Source: Chitinophagaceae bacterium (lineage in GTDB: Bacteria; Bacteroidota; Bacteroidia; Chitinophagales; Chitinophagaceae). From it: a stretch of DNA of 64,000 nt. Positions 52,466 to 62,135 of the stretch are shown here, piece after piece; positions within the stretch are counted from its first letter, which is position 1; the number at the start of each line of letters is the position of its first letter. A program made the position numbers and the translations under genes. The notes under the pieces were generated by a model, which did no database searches, had not been told where the DNA came from, and saw nothing but the letters and a program-made list of their open reading frames with translations. Where the stretch lies: positions 1-64,000 of the forward strand of contig JADKAM010000011.1 in NCBI GenBank assembly GCA_016715365.1, in the 5' to 3' direction.

Positions 52466-52493
52466 AAGTTTATGTAAACGTTTACATAAACTT
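52466..52493 (+). promoter_or_regulatory. perfect 28-bp palindrome, probable LacI-family operator
   Basis: Half-site AAGTTTATGTAAAC and its exact complement; the centre AACGTT is the classic CpG-centred LacI-family core. It overlaps the first two bases of the lacI-type start codon (52492), so binding would block its own expression. Confidence 0.8.
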
Positions 52494-53523
52494 GAGCTTA
52501 AATGTAACCATTGCCGATATTGCTAAAAGCCTGAACACCACGTCAGCAACAGTTTCCCGTGCATTAAATAACCACCCGGGCATCAGCACAAAAACAAAAA
52601 AAAGGGTTTTACGCACAGCTGAAAAACTGAATTACCGAAGAAACTCAATTGCATCTGCTCTCAGATCGGGACAAACAGGTATCATTGGTGTCATTATCCC
52701 CAGCGCCGAAATAAATTTCTTCGGTTCAGTAGTTCACGGGATTGAAAACATGGCGAACCAGAAGGGATACAATGTTTTGATCTATCAATCCAACGAATCA
52801 TGGGAACATGAACAAAAGGGAATAGAAACCTTATTAAATGCCAGGGTCGACGGCATCATGGTTTCGATGGCCAAAGAAAAAAATGATTACACACATTTTT
52901 TAAATGCCAAACAGGCAAAAATGCCGCTTGTTTTTTTCGACAGGTCGGCTGATGAACTTGAAATTGATTCTGTTTTAATTGATGACCACAGAGGAGGATA
53001 CCTGGCTACAAAACACCTTATTGAACAGGGTTATAAAAGAATCGCCCACATATCGGGGCCACAACATTTAAAAATATTTAAAGCAAGATTGACAGGATAT
53101 AAAGCTGCATTGAAAGATAACGGAATATCATTTGACCCCAAACTGGTTTTTAATGGCGATGTAAGCATTGATGCCGGAAGAAATGCAATACAATATTTTT
53201 TAAAATTATCCAACCCGCCAGATGCAGTTTTTGCTGTTGAAGATTTTACTGCATTAGGTGCGCTCAAGGAATTAAAGCATAACCATATTGCAATTCCGGA
53301 AGATTTCGGCGTCATTGGCTTTGCCAATGAAGCTTTTGGCGAGCACATCACGCCTTCCCTTTCTACCATCGACCAGCAAACAGTAAATATGGGAAAAGAA
53401 GCTTTTCAGCTGATGCTAAAACTGATCGAAGAAAAAGATAATACAAAAACATCCATTGTAAATAAAATCTTAGAGCCAATTCCCATTTTCAGGAATTCTT
53501 CTTTAAGAAAAAAGAATACATAA
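52492..53523 (+). CDS. LacI-family transcriptional regulator
   Basis: A 343-residue regulator with the N-terminal helix-turn-helix VTIADIAKSLNTTSATVSRALNNHPGIS (about 5-32) and hinge helix (about 50-60, NSIASALRSG), then a periplasmic-binding-like sensor domain (about 62-335, GIIGVIIPSAEINFFGSVVHGIE). The only start in phase is the TTG at 52492; an in-frame stop lies at 52465. It probably senses a galactose-containing sugar or derivative, because the downstream operon handles galactan. Its own start lies inside the palindromic operator, suggesting autoregulation. Confidence 0.88.
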   Translation: MSLNVTIADIAKSLNTTSATVSRALNNHPGISTKTKKRVLRTAEKLNYRRNSIASALRSGQTGIIGVIIPSAEINFFGSVVHGIENMANQKGYNVLIYQSNESWEHEQKGIETLLNARVDGIMVSMAKEKNDYTHFLNAKQAKMPLVFFDRSADELEIDSVLIDDHRGGYLATKHLIEQGYKRIAHISGPQHLKIFKARLTGYKAALKDNGISFDPKLVFNGDVSIDAGRNAIQYFLKLSNPPDAVFAVEDFTALGALKELKHNHIAIPEDFGVIGFANEAFGEHITPSLSTIDQQTVNMGKEAFQLMLKLIEEKDNTKTSIVNKILEPIPIFRNSSLRKKNT

Positions 53524-53541
53524 AACTCAATTAAAAATTAA

Positions 53542-54597
53542 ATGAAAAAGCTAAAACGATTGCTGATACCTTTTAAATTTATTGCCGCTGCATTTATACT
53601 ATTTATTGCAGGATTAACCTGTAATAAAAGCGATGCAAATACGCAACTTACACCAACACCTGTTCCAACTTCAAGCCTGATTAAAGGAGCAGATGTTAGT
53701 TGGGTTACGGAAATGGAAAATGCCGGTGTAAAATTTTACAACAGTGTTGGCACCCAAACAGAATGTATGCAGTTATTGAAGAATATTGGAATGAATTCAA
53801 TCAGGTTAAGGGTTTGGGTAAACCCTGCTGCAGGTTGGAACAATACCGCTGATGTAGTAGCCAAGGCCTTACGTGCAAAAGCACTTGGCATGAAGATCAT
53901 GATTGATTTTCATTACAGCGATACCTGGGCGGATCCTGGCCATCAAACAAAACCGGCAGGCTGGGCAGGACAGGATGTTGCTACTTTGCAAACATCAGTT
54001 TATAATCACACAGCTGCCGTAATGAATACATTAAAATCAAGTGGTATTACCCCGGATTGGGTGCAAGTTGGTAATGAAACAAACGATGGCATGCTTTGGC
54101 CCGAAGGAAAAGCATCGGTAAACATGGTTAACTATACAAAGTTTTTTATTGCAGGATACAATGCAGTTAAAGCTGCCAGTCCCACTTCAAAAGTAATGGT
54201 TCATATATCAAGCGGAAACGACAATCCCCTGTTTAGATGGAATTTGGATGGATTGAAAGCCAATGGTGCTGTATGGGATGTGATAGGAATGTCTTTATAT
54301 CCAACAACTGCAAACTGGAGTACACTTAACAGCCAATGCTTAGCCAACATGAATGATATGGTTGCCAGGTATGGATCAGAAATTATAGTTTGTGAAGTGG
54401 GTATGAGTTGGGACCAGCCAGCAGCCTGTAATGCATTTATTGCAGACATTATCACCAAAGTTAAATCAGTAAGTAACAATAAAGGGATGGGCGTTTTATA
54501 CTGGGAACCCCAGGCTTACAATAATTGGCAGGGATACTCACTTGGTGCATTTGATAATGCAGGCAAGCCCACCATTGCGCTGAATGCTTTTAATTAA
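53542..54597 (+). CDS. GH53 endo-beta-1,4-galactanase lipoprotein
   Basis: A 351-residue lipoprotein (signal ending FIAGLTC, Cys27) with a single GH53 TIM barrel (about 47-350). GH53 enzymes cut beta-1,4-galactan of pectic arabinogalactan I. Catalytic residues are E179 in VQVGNET (acid/base) and E285 in IIVCEVG (nucleophile); RLRVWVNP and DFHYSDTWADPG are family blocks. Lipidation suggests surface or periplasmic anchoring. It is 18 bp after the LacI gene and 26 bp before the fusion enzyme, hence one operon. Confidence 0.94.
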   Translation: MKKLKRLLIPFKFIAAAFILFIAGLTCNKSDANTQLTPTPVPTSSLIKGADVSWVTEMENAGVKFYNSVGTQTECMQLLKNIGMNSIRLRVWVNPAAGWNNTADVVAKALRAKALGMKIMIDFHYSDTWADPGHQTKPAGWAGQDVATLQTSVYNHTAAVMNTLKSSGITPDWVQVGNETNDGMLWPEGKASVNMVNYTKFFIAGYNAVKAASPTSKVMVHISSGNDNPLFRWNLDGLKANGAVWDVIGMSLYPTTANWSTLNSQCLANMNDMVARYGSEIIVCEVGMSWDQPAACNAFIADIITKVKSVSNNKGMGVLYWEPQAYNNWQGYSLGAFDNAGKPTIALNAFN

Positions 54598-54623
54598 TAT
54601 TTTAACAGGATAAATGCGGACTT

Positions 54624-57600
54624 ATGAACTGTACAAAAATTATCTTTTCGTTTACGCTTTTGTTGGCCTGCAGCATTTTTGTTGCTAAAGCACAGCAAAG
54701 AAAAAAAATAAATTTTGATGATGAATGGAAATTTGCTTTCGGCAATGCCAATGAACCGGCAAAGGATTTTAATTATAGCATGGCCACCATTTTTGCCAAG
54801 ACAGGCGCTGCTCAAAAAACAGCCATCGATCCCAAATTCTATGACAGCAACTGGCGCAAACTTTCGCTGCCACACGATTGGGCTGTAGAATTGCCTTTTG
54901 CAAATTCACCCAGCTTTGATGTTCAGTCGCATGGTTATAAGCCCGTGGGTGGCTACTATCCCGAAACAAGCATTGGCTGGTACCGTAAGAAATTTACTGT
55001 TGCCCGTTCCGATTCCGGCCAGCGCTTTCAGATTCAGTTTGATGGTGTTTTCAGGGATGCCAGTTTTTGGGTGAATGGATTTTACCTGGGCAACAATAAA
55101 AGCGGCTATGTAGGTACATCTTATGATATCAGCAATTATCTTAACTATGGAAATGAAAACACACTGGTTGTAAGGGTTGATGCAACTCAATACGAAGGCT
55201 GGTTTTATGAAGGCGCCGGTATCTACCGGCATGTATGGCTCAATCAATATAACACAATTCATCTTGATGAAAATCCGGTATTTGTTTACTCTGATGTTCA
55301 AAAAAACATAGCAACAGTTTATGTTGAAACTACCCTACAGAATGAATCGTACAACGTTGCAAATGTTTCTGTTGCTGCCATCATAACGAACAGGGATGGG
55401 CTTAAAATAGGAGAAACAATCTCGAAACCGGTTTCATTGGCCATCAATGGAAAAACAACAGTAAAACAATCTGTAAAAATTACCAACCCAAGGCTTTGGT
55501 CATTGGAAGATCCATATTTATACCGCGTTGTTCCCATGGTACAATCAGCCGGAAAAATAATTGATACAGATAAAATCCGCTTTGGTATCAGAACAGTCAA
55601 CATAACAAACAAAGGTGTATTCCTTAACGGAAAATATATAAAACTAAAAGGCACCAACAATCACCAGGACCATGCCGGTGTTGGCAGTGCCTTACCCGAT
55701 TACCTGCAGTACTACCGTATCTTTTTATTGAAACAGATGGGTTCCAATGCATATCGCACCAGTCACAATCCACCAACAAAAGAATTGCTGGATGCCTGTG
55801 ACAGTCTTGGTATGCTGGTGATGGATGAGAACAGGTTGCTCAACAGCAGTCAGCAATACATGCAGGATTTTGAATGGTTGTTAAAACGTGACAGAAGCCG
55901 TGCTTCTGTTTTCATGTGGTCGATAGGTAATGAAGAAGGTTGGGTACATACAACAAGTACCGGAAAGCTGATTGCACAATCGCTGCTTGCAAAACAAAAA
56001 GAACTTGACCCTACACGTGTAAGTACATATGCTGCTGATGTGGCCAATGTGTTCAAAGGAATCAACGAGGTAATTCCTGTTCGCAGTTTTAATTACCGCC
56101 AGTTTGCCGTTGCAGATTATCACAAAGATCATCCCAATCAACCCATCATCGGCACCGAGATGGGCAGCACAGTTACCACACGTGGACAATATGTAAAAGA
56201 CTCTGTTATTGGTTATGTTCCCGACCAGGATATTACTGCGCCCTGGTGGGCAAGCACTGCCGAAACCTGGTGGAAACTTGCCGGGCCAAATGATTATTGG
56301 CTGGGTGGTTTTGTGTGGACGGGTCTTGATTACCGTGGCGAACCCACACCGTTTCAATGGCCCAATATCAGTTCGCATTTTGGTATTATGGATGCCTGTG
56401 GTTTTCCAAAAAATATCTATTACTACTATCAATCCTGGTGGACGGATAAAGATGTATTGCATATTTCGCCGCATTGGAACTGGGCAGGCAAAGAAGGTGA
56501 ACCGATTGATGTTTGGGTGAACAGCAATGCTGATAATGTAGAGTTGTTTTTAAATGGAAAAAGTTTAGGCAAAAAAGATATGCCACGTAACGGGCATTTA
56601 AACTGGTTAGTAAATTATGAATCCGGTACTTTGAAAGCAATCGCTTATAAGAAAGGGAAAAAACTTGAAGCCAAAGTTGAAACAACCGGTAAGCCTGCGG
56701 AAGTTGTCATCAGTCCGTATAAAACAACGATGCTGGCCGATGGTAAAGATGCAACGGTAATAAACATCAGTGTTATTGACAGGCAGGGACGTGAAGTACC
56801 TGATGCCAATAATCTTATTCGTTTTTCTTTACGGGGCGATGGAAAGATAATTGGTGTTGGCAACGGTGACCCCAGCAGTCATGAGCAGGATAAATATTTT
56901 GATACCATTGCACAGCGGCATTTATTTAATGGTAAATGCCAGGTGATATTACAATCAGGCATTAGCCCTTCCATGATTCACTTTGAAGCAAAAACTGATA
57001 GTTTATGGACTGGCTCAACAGATATCATGACCATTAAAAACTCATCGGTAACCGATGTTACATTATCAAACAATACTTTTCCGGTGCTGCCTTTTAAAGC
57101 TACACCAGTTGATAAGATGTTGGGGGCCGATATTTCTTTTTTACCCGAACTGGAAAATAAAGGCATGAAATTTTATGACCTGGATGGAAAAGAAAAAGAT
57201 GCCATCAAAATTTTAAAAGAGCATGGATTGAATTATGTGCGGCTGCGTATTTTTAATGACCCTGCACGTGACAGTGGCTATTCTCCCAAACTTGGTTTTT
57301 GCGATCTGCAACACACTTTGCAAATGGCAAAGAGAACCAAAGATGCCGGCATGAAATTATTACTCGATTTTCATTACAGCGATTACTGGGCCGATCCTCA
57401 GCAACAATACATGCCCAAAGCATGGCGTGGTAAATCTATCAGCGAATTAAAACAGGCTGTGTATAATTATACCAGGATGGTAATGCAGGCATTAAAAGAC
57501 CAGGGCACTGTACCTGATATGGTTCAGGTTGGAAACGAGATCAACCACGGTATGATTTGGCCACATGGCAGTGTAAATAATTTCGACAACCTGGCTCAAT

Positions 57601-58025
57601 TATTTTTTGCAGGTATACAGGGCGTAAAATCTGTTTCGCCATCTACAGGTATCATGTTACATATTGCATTGGGCGGACAAAATGATGAAAGTAAATTCTT
57701 TATCGACAACATGATCAACCGTGGTGTTCCGTTTGATGTGATCGGCTTATCCTATTATCCCAAATGGCATAATACATTAGCTGACCTGGAATACAATCTC
57801 GATGATCTTTCACGCAGGTACAATAAAGATGTAATTGTGGTTGAATACTCTCACGTAAAAAGAGAAGTGAACGAATTATCATTTAATGTTGCCAATGGAC
57901 GTGGTAAAGGAAGTTGTATCTGGGAACCATTGAGTACCTGGGAACGTTTTTTTGACAAAGATGGTAAAGCAAATGAGTTATTTTTAATTTACGATGAGAT
58001 CAGTAATAAATATTTAAAGAAATAA
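54624..58025 (+). CDS. GH2 beta-galactosidase fused to a GH53 galactanase
   Basis: A 1133-residue exported protein (signal ending VAKAQ). Residues about 26-210 are the GH2 jelly roll, 215-325 the Ig-like domain and 326-605 the GH2 barrel, with acid/base E437 in WSIGNEEG and nucleophile E512 in IGTEMGS. Beta domains follow (about 620-805). From about 833 to 1130 a complete GH53 domain is appended: LGADISFLPELENKGMKF, DFHYSDYWADPQ, acid/base E972 in VQVGNEINHG and nucleophile E1074 in IVVEYSH. One chain could cut galactan internally and remove galactose from the ends. Stand-alone GH2 and GH53 proteins are usual; this fusion is uncommon to my knowledge. The frame is unbroken. Confidence 0.93.
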   Translation: MNCTKIIFSFTLLLACSIFVAKAQQRKKINFDDEWKFAFGNANEPAKDFNYSMATIFAKTGAAQKTAIDPKFYDSNWRKLSLPHDWAVELPFANSPSFDVQSHGYKPVGGYYPETSIGWYRKKFTVARSDSGQRFQIQFDGVFRDASFWVNGFYLGNNKSGYVGTSYDISNYLNYGNENTLVVRVDATQYEGWFYEGAGIYRHVWLNQYNTIHLDENPVFVYSDVQKNIATVYVETTLQNESYNVANVSVAAIITNRDGLKIGETISKPVSLAINGKTTVKQSVKITNPRLWSLEDPYLYRVVPMVQSAGKIIDTDKIRFGIRTVNITNKGVFLNGKYIKLKGTNNHQDHAGVGSALPDYLQYYRIFLLKQMGSNAYRTSHNPPTKELLDACDSLGMLVMDENRLLNSSQQYMQDFEWLLKRDRSRASVFMWSIGNEEGWVHTTSTGKLIAQSLLAKQKELDPTRVSTYAADVANVFKGINEVIPVRSFNYRQFAVADYHKDHPNQPIIGTEMGSTVTTRGQYVKDSVIGYVPDQDITAPWWASTAETWWKLAGPNDYWLGGFVWTGLDYRGEPTPFQWPNISSHFGIMDACGFPKNIYYYYQSWWTDKDVLHISPHWNWAGKEGEPIDVWVNSNADNVELFLNGKSLGKKDMPRNGHLNWLVNYESGTLKAIAYKKGKKLEAKVETTGKPAEVVISPYKTTMLADGKDATVINISVIDRQGREVPDANNLIRFSLRGDGKIIGVGNGDPSSHEQDKYFDTIAQRHLFNGKCQVILQSGISPSMIHFEAKTDSLWTGSTDIMTIKNSSVTDVTLSNNTFPVLPFKATPVDKMLGADISFLPELENKGMKFYDLDGKEKDAIKILKEHGLNYVRLRIFNDPARDSGYSPKLGFCDLQHTLQMAKRTKDAGMKLLLDFHYSDYWADPQQQYMPKAWRGKSISELKQAVYNYTRMVMQALKDQGTVPDMVQVGNEINHGMIWPHGSVNNFDNLAQLFFAGIQGVKSVSPSTGIMLHIALGGQNDESKFFIDNMINRGVPFDVIGLSYYPKWHNTLADLEYNLDDLSRRYNKDVIVVEYSHVKREVNELSFNVANGRGKGSCIWEPLSTWERFFDKDGKANELFLIYDEISNKYLKK

Positions 58026-58054
58026 AACAGCGCACTTCATTTAAAATCATTTTG

Positions 58055-59200
58055 ATGTTAGAAAAAATAACTTCCGTTTTCACTGAAAAATTTGCCGGGC
58101 AGCCAACTGTATTCCGCTCGCCAGGCAGAATAAATATACTGGGCGAACACACAGACTATAATGAAGGATTTGTTTTGCCCGCAGCTATTGATAAAAGTAT
58201 TTATGTTGCCATCACCAAAAGAGCAGATAACCAGGTAACCCTGTTTGCCGGCGATTTTAATGAAAGCTATACAACAGATACTGAACATATAAAACCTGCA
58301 GCTATACAATGGCCCAATTATATTTTAGGTGTGGTTGATCAGTTACAAAAGGAGGGCCATACCATTGGTGGTTTTAACCTGGTGATTGACGGCGATATTC
58401 CCATTGGTGCAGGCCTCTCCTCTTCTGCAGCAGTGGAATGTGCGGTTATTTTTGCATTGAATACAATTTTTGAATTGGGAGTAAGCCGGTTGCAGATGGT
58501 AAAGCTTGCACAAAAAGCCGAACATGTTTTTGCCGGTGTTCATTGCGGTATCATGGATCAGTTTGCAAGTATGTTTGGCAAAAAAGATCATGCCATCAAA
58601 CTTGATTGCCGGTCACTGGAATATGAATATGTACCCATTAGCTTTTCCGGGTATAGCATCGTTTTGTTCAATACCAATGTAAAACACAGCCTGGATTCAA
58701 CCGAATACAATACCAGGCGAAAACAATGCGAAGAAGGCGTTTCCATCATTGCTCAAAATCACCCGGGTGTAAAAAGTTTAAGAGATGTAAGTATGGCAAT
58801 GCTAAAAGATAATGTAGCAGGCGTTGACTCAATGATCTTTAAACGTTGTAAGTATGTGGTACAGGAAAACCAACGGTTACTGGGCGCCTGCGATGACCTG
58901 AAAAAAGGTGATGTAAAAGCGCTTGGCAAAAAAATGTTTGAAACGCATCGTGGGTTGCAATACGATTACGAAGTAAGTTGCAGGGAACTTGATTTTTTGG
59001 TAGATTTTGTAAAGAATAATGAAGATGTAGCTGGTGCCAGGATGGTTGGCGGCGGCTTTGGCGGATGTACCATTAATTTGGTTAGAGCAGATGCTGTTGA
59101 AAAACTGGTTGAACAGATCAGTACTGCCTATCTAAAAGAAATGAACCTTCCATTATCAGTTTACCCCGTTTCGGTAGAAAACGGAACCTGCAAAATGTAA
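58055..59200 (+). CDS. galK: galactokinase GalK
   Basis: A 381-residue GHMP kinase that phosphorylates galactose at C1 with ATP. The galactose-recognition motif GRINILGEHTDYNEGFVLP (about 24-42), the ATP loop PIGAGLSSSAAVECA (about 113-127) and the C-terminal GGGFGGCTINLV (about 333-344) are intact. A TTG one codon upstream (58052) is possible; the ATG is preferred. It is 29 bp behind the fusion enzyme, so galactose released by it can be phosphorylated in the same regulon. No galT or galE is in the window. Confidence 0.94.
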   Translation: MLEKITSVFTEKFAGQPTVFRSPGRINILGEHTDYNEGFVLPAAIDKSIYVAITKRADNQVTLFAGDFNESYTTDTEHIKPAAIQWPNYILGVVDQLQKEGHTIGGFNLVIDGDIPIGAGLSSSAAVECAVIFALNTIFELGVSRLQMVKLAQKAEHVFAGVHCGIMDQFASMFGKKDHAIKLDCRSLEYEYVPISFSGYSIVLFNTNVKHSLDSTEYNTRRKQCEEGVSIIAQNHPGVKSLRDVSMAMLKDNVAGVDSMIFKRCKYVVQENQRLLGACDDLKKGDVKALGKKMFETHRGLQYDYEVSCRELDFLVDFVKNNEDVAGARMVGGGFGGCTINLVRADAVEKLVEQISTAYLKEMNLPLSVYPVSVENGTCKM

Positions 59201-59217
59201 AAAATAAAATACCTGAA

Positions 59218-60246
59218 ATGAAAAAAAGCATTACTAAAAAACACTTTGGCAATTTTGAAAACAAAGATGTTACTGCATTTACCATCAGCAATGAAACGGG
59301 CATGCAGGTTACGGTTATCAATTACGGAGCTACTATCACCCGGATTATTACTCCCGATAAAGAAGAGGTTGATGGTAATGTAATACTTGGGTTTGATACC
59401 CTTGATGGTTATATACAAAATGGACATCAATTTCATGGATGCGCCGTTGGCCGGTATGCTAACCGCATTGCCAATGCTGCATTTATATTAGACGGAACAA
59501 CATATCCGCTGAAAAGCAATCATCAAAATTTCTGTCTGCATGGTGGCATTAAAGGTTTCGACAAAGTTTGGTGGAATATTGAAGAACTGGATGACAGCAG
59601 TTTAAAACTTACCTACCTAAGTAAAGATGGTGAAGAAGGTTTTCCCGGCAATGTAAATATTGAATTGATTTACAAACTCAGTTCCGATAATGAGTTAATT
59701 ATGGATTACACGGCAAACACGGATAAACCAACACCGGTTAATCTAACCAATCATTGTTATTTTAATTTATCGGCAGGAAAAGAACCCACGATTTTGAATC
59801 ATGAGTTAAGCATCTTCGCAAACCAATACACTGAAGCTGATGAAAATTTAGTACCCACCGGTCAATTGTTATTTTTAGAAAATACACCCATGGATTTTAG
59901 ACATGCCAAAACGGTAGGAAAAGATATTAAACTGGCAGGAGGCTATGATCATAACATGATATTGAACAGCAACAATGGTAAAGCTGCCGAATTATTTGAT
60001 CCGGTAAGCGGTCGTTTTATGGAAATGTTTACCACAGAACCTGCAGTACAGTTATATTCTGGCAATGCACTTCACTTTGATAATGAAAGCAACAACATCA
60101 GGTCTTCTTTTATTCAATATGCCGGGCTTTGCCTGGAGGCACAGCATTATCCCAACAGTCCCAACGAGCCTTCTTTTCCAAATACCATTTTAAGGCCGGG
60201 AAAAGCATACAGGCAAACAACAAGTTATAAGTTTTCAAACAGGTAA
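59218..60246 (+). CDS. galM: galactose mutarotase (aldose 1-epimerase)
   Basis: A 342-residue aldose 1-epimerase converting beta- to alpha-galactose, the form used by galactokinase. Blocks GCAVGRYANRIANAAF, NFCLHGGIKGFDKVWW, VNLTNHCYFNLS (catalytic histidine region) and CLEAQHYPNSPNEPSFPNTIL (with the C-terminal glutamate) are all present. No signal peptide, so the enzyme is cytoplasmic, unlike some Bacteroidota relatives. It ends the operon, with a terminator 18 bp downstream. Confidence 0.93.
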   Translation: MKKSITKKHFGNFENKDVTAFTISNETGMQVTVINYGATITRIITPDKEEVDGNVILGFDTLDGYIQNGHQFHGCAVGRYANRIANAAFILDGTTYPLKSNHQNFCLHGGIKGFDKVWWNIEELDDSSLKLTYLSKDGEEGFPGNVNIELIYKLSSDNELIMDYTANTDKPTPVNLTNHCYFNLSAGKEPTILNHELSIFANQYTEADENLVPTGQLLFLENTPMDFRHAKTVGKDIKLAGGYDHNMILNSNNGKAAELFDPVSGRFMEMFTTEPAVQLYSGNALHFDNESNNIRSSFIQYAGLCLEAQHYPNSPNEPSFPNTILRPGKAYRQTTSYKFSNR

Positions 60247-60263
60247 ATAAAAATCTACTACAT

Positions 60264-60296
60264 AAAAATGCCGCCTGTAAAAGGCGGCATTTTTAT
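60264..60296. terminator. bidirectional terminator between galM and the SusF-like gene
   Basis: AAAAATGCCGCC pairs with GGCGGCATTTTT around a TGTAAAA loop; A and T runs on both sides allow it to act on both converging operons. Confidence 0.9.
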
Positions 60297-60314
60297 TAGA
60301 TTATAAACAACTGC

Positions 60315-62096
60315 TTAGTTAATCGTAACTGTTTGCAGGTTTTCATTAAGCGTAATTGTGTAAGTACCTGCTGTGGTTGGCGTTTTAAAATTAGGCCCAC
60401 CTGCCCATTGAATTTTTTTAGGTGTACCAACAGTCTGGTTTTGTCCGCTGTTATCTTCATAATCAAAAGCACCCCAATCGTTACCGGCAAGAAATTTAAT
60501 TTCTTCATTGGCATCTAATGGTAATGTAATAGTCCAGATGCCATTTCCGCCATAAACCATTTGAGGTGATGCACCCGGATTCCAATCAGGAACTCCCGTC
60601 ATACCATTACCAACTACCCTCATTTCGGTACCAGGACTCATTTCATATTTAATGTTATCAACATCACGACCATCCCAGATTAACCTGTAACGGCCGGCTG
60701 TAGTAATATCCGGAAAGTTAGGACCATTCACGCCCATTGTACTTCCACTTCCACCATTTGACCCATAGCTTCTGGTTTCAGAAACTGTCTGGCTTCCGTT
60801 ATCCCATTGATTATTGTCAATTAATTTCCAACCACCGGTTGTAAAAGTAGTTAAACCCACAAAAAGATTTGTTCCGGAATTGCCTAAAGCGTAATTAGGG
60901 AAAACACTTGGCGGATCCCAATTTGCACCGGTAGCGCCACCTACAAAGCCCATACGGCCTGTAGTAATATTATACTGCAGTGTACTGATGTTAACAGAAA
61001 TTCTGTAAAACCCGGCAGTTGGTACTGACAGGTTTGCACCACCGCCTGATAAAACACCGCCAGAACCGCCATAATTTATATTCCAGCTACGGCCAATAGT
61101 AATTTTAAACTCGGCATTGGCAGGTAAGAAAAGGTAGATATAATACATTTTATTAAACACACCTGCACGCAAATCCCTGATTAATTCAGGAGCTGTTGGC
61201 GGATCCCAGTCATTACCATTACCGGTAGAACTTTGGTAGCCACCAGGCAGATAAACCCTCAGAATAGGAACATAACTTGTAATAGTTACACTTACTGTAT
61301 TAGAATATGAAATAGCTCCCAAAGCTGTTACAGCTTTAATTCTATATTCAACTTTACCGGTATTACCACCGGGAATGCCTGAATTTAAAGCCGTTAAATT
61401 CATAGTATCCTGGTTTAATGCTTTAGTAAAAAAGGCCGAATTAACAGGTAGCTCTTTGATGTTTGCAAAATTTTTGGTTGCAGAATCGTATTGCAAAAAG
61501 TAAGTGATAGGTCCTGAGTAATTCTTGAAGGCTGTTGTCCACGAAAAAGTATTGGACAGCAATGCTGCATTGGGCAGTGTAACAGTTACAGCAGCATTGG
61601 CCGATACCAAAACTGCAGGATCAGGAAAAGGTGTGGCCATTATTTTTAAAACGTTACTGGTATACCTTTCGTTATTGTTGTTATAAGAAGAAATAAGCCT
61701 TACATCAATTGATTGTGAAATCCCCAGTTTAAATCCAAGATTAAGGAGCATACCATTTAACTCTCTTCCTGTAAGAGCAGTATTTAAAGCACCAATAACA
61801 GTTTTAGAATTCTTATTGGTAAAATTTTTACCTGTAGAATCTATTTCTAAAATATAACGCGTTGTGGAAGAGTCGTTGGAATATTTAGGATTTGTCCAGG
61901 TAAAATTAATAATGGCATTGTTTGAATCTGCAATTGTTGGAGCTACTGTAGCAACCGAGCTGGCTAATACAGGAGACACTCCCAATTGATATACCGGCAA
62001 TGCATCAACCTTGGTAAGATTATCTGTTTTGTTACAGGCTGAGAAAACTACCATGAACGCCATTGAGGCCAGGATAAGTTTTGAAATTTGTTTCAT
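60315..62096 (-). CDS. SusF-like outer-membrane glycan-binding lipoprotein
   Basis: A 593-residue lipoprotein: signal KLILASMAFMVVFSAC with lipobox Cys20. Two SusE-type Ig-like domains (about 35-150 and 165-275) carry the motif FTWTNPKYSND and SNVLKIMA. Three binding-module-like domains follow (about 280-385, 386-500 and 501-593), each with WDPP or DWNPG, a G-W/W-x-I repeat and a closing YRI/YTITL strand. Such proteins hold glycan chains at the cell surface for a SusCD pair. The frame extends to 62117, but the lipoprotein signal starts at 62096. Confidence 0.85.
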   Translation of the reverse strand: MKQISKLILASMAFMVVFSACNKTDNLTKVDALPVYQLGVSPVLASSVATVAPTIADSNNAIINFTWTNPKYSNDSSTTRYILEIDSTGKNFTNKNSKTVIGALNTALTGRELNGMLLNLGFKLGISQSIDVRLISSYNNNNERYTSNVLKIMATPFPDPAVLVSANAAVTVTLPNAALLSNTFSWTTAFKNYSGPITYFLQYDSATKNFANIKELPVNSAFFTKALNQDTMNLTALNSGIPGGNTGKVEYRIKAVTALGAISYSNTVSVTITSYVPILRVYLPGGYQSSTGNGNDWDPPTAPELIRDLRAGVFNKMYYIYLFLPANAEFKITIGRSWNINYGGSGGVLSGGGANLSVPTAGFYRISVNISTLQYNITTGRMGFVGGATGANWDPPSVFPNYALGNSGTNLFVGLTTFTTGGWKLIDNNQWDNGSQTVSETRSYGSNGGSGSTMGVNGPNFPDITTAGRYRLIWDGRDVDNIKYEMSPGTEMRVVGNGMTGVPDWNPGASPQMVYGGNGIWTITLPLDANEEIKFLAGNDWGAFDYEDNSGQNQTVGTPKKIQWAGGPNFKTPTTAGTYTITLNENLQTVTIN

Positions 62097-62135
62097 AAAA
62101 ATTATTTTAATTAGCATTGTTGCAATCTTGTTTAC

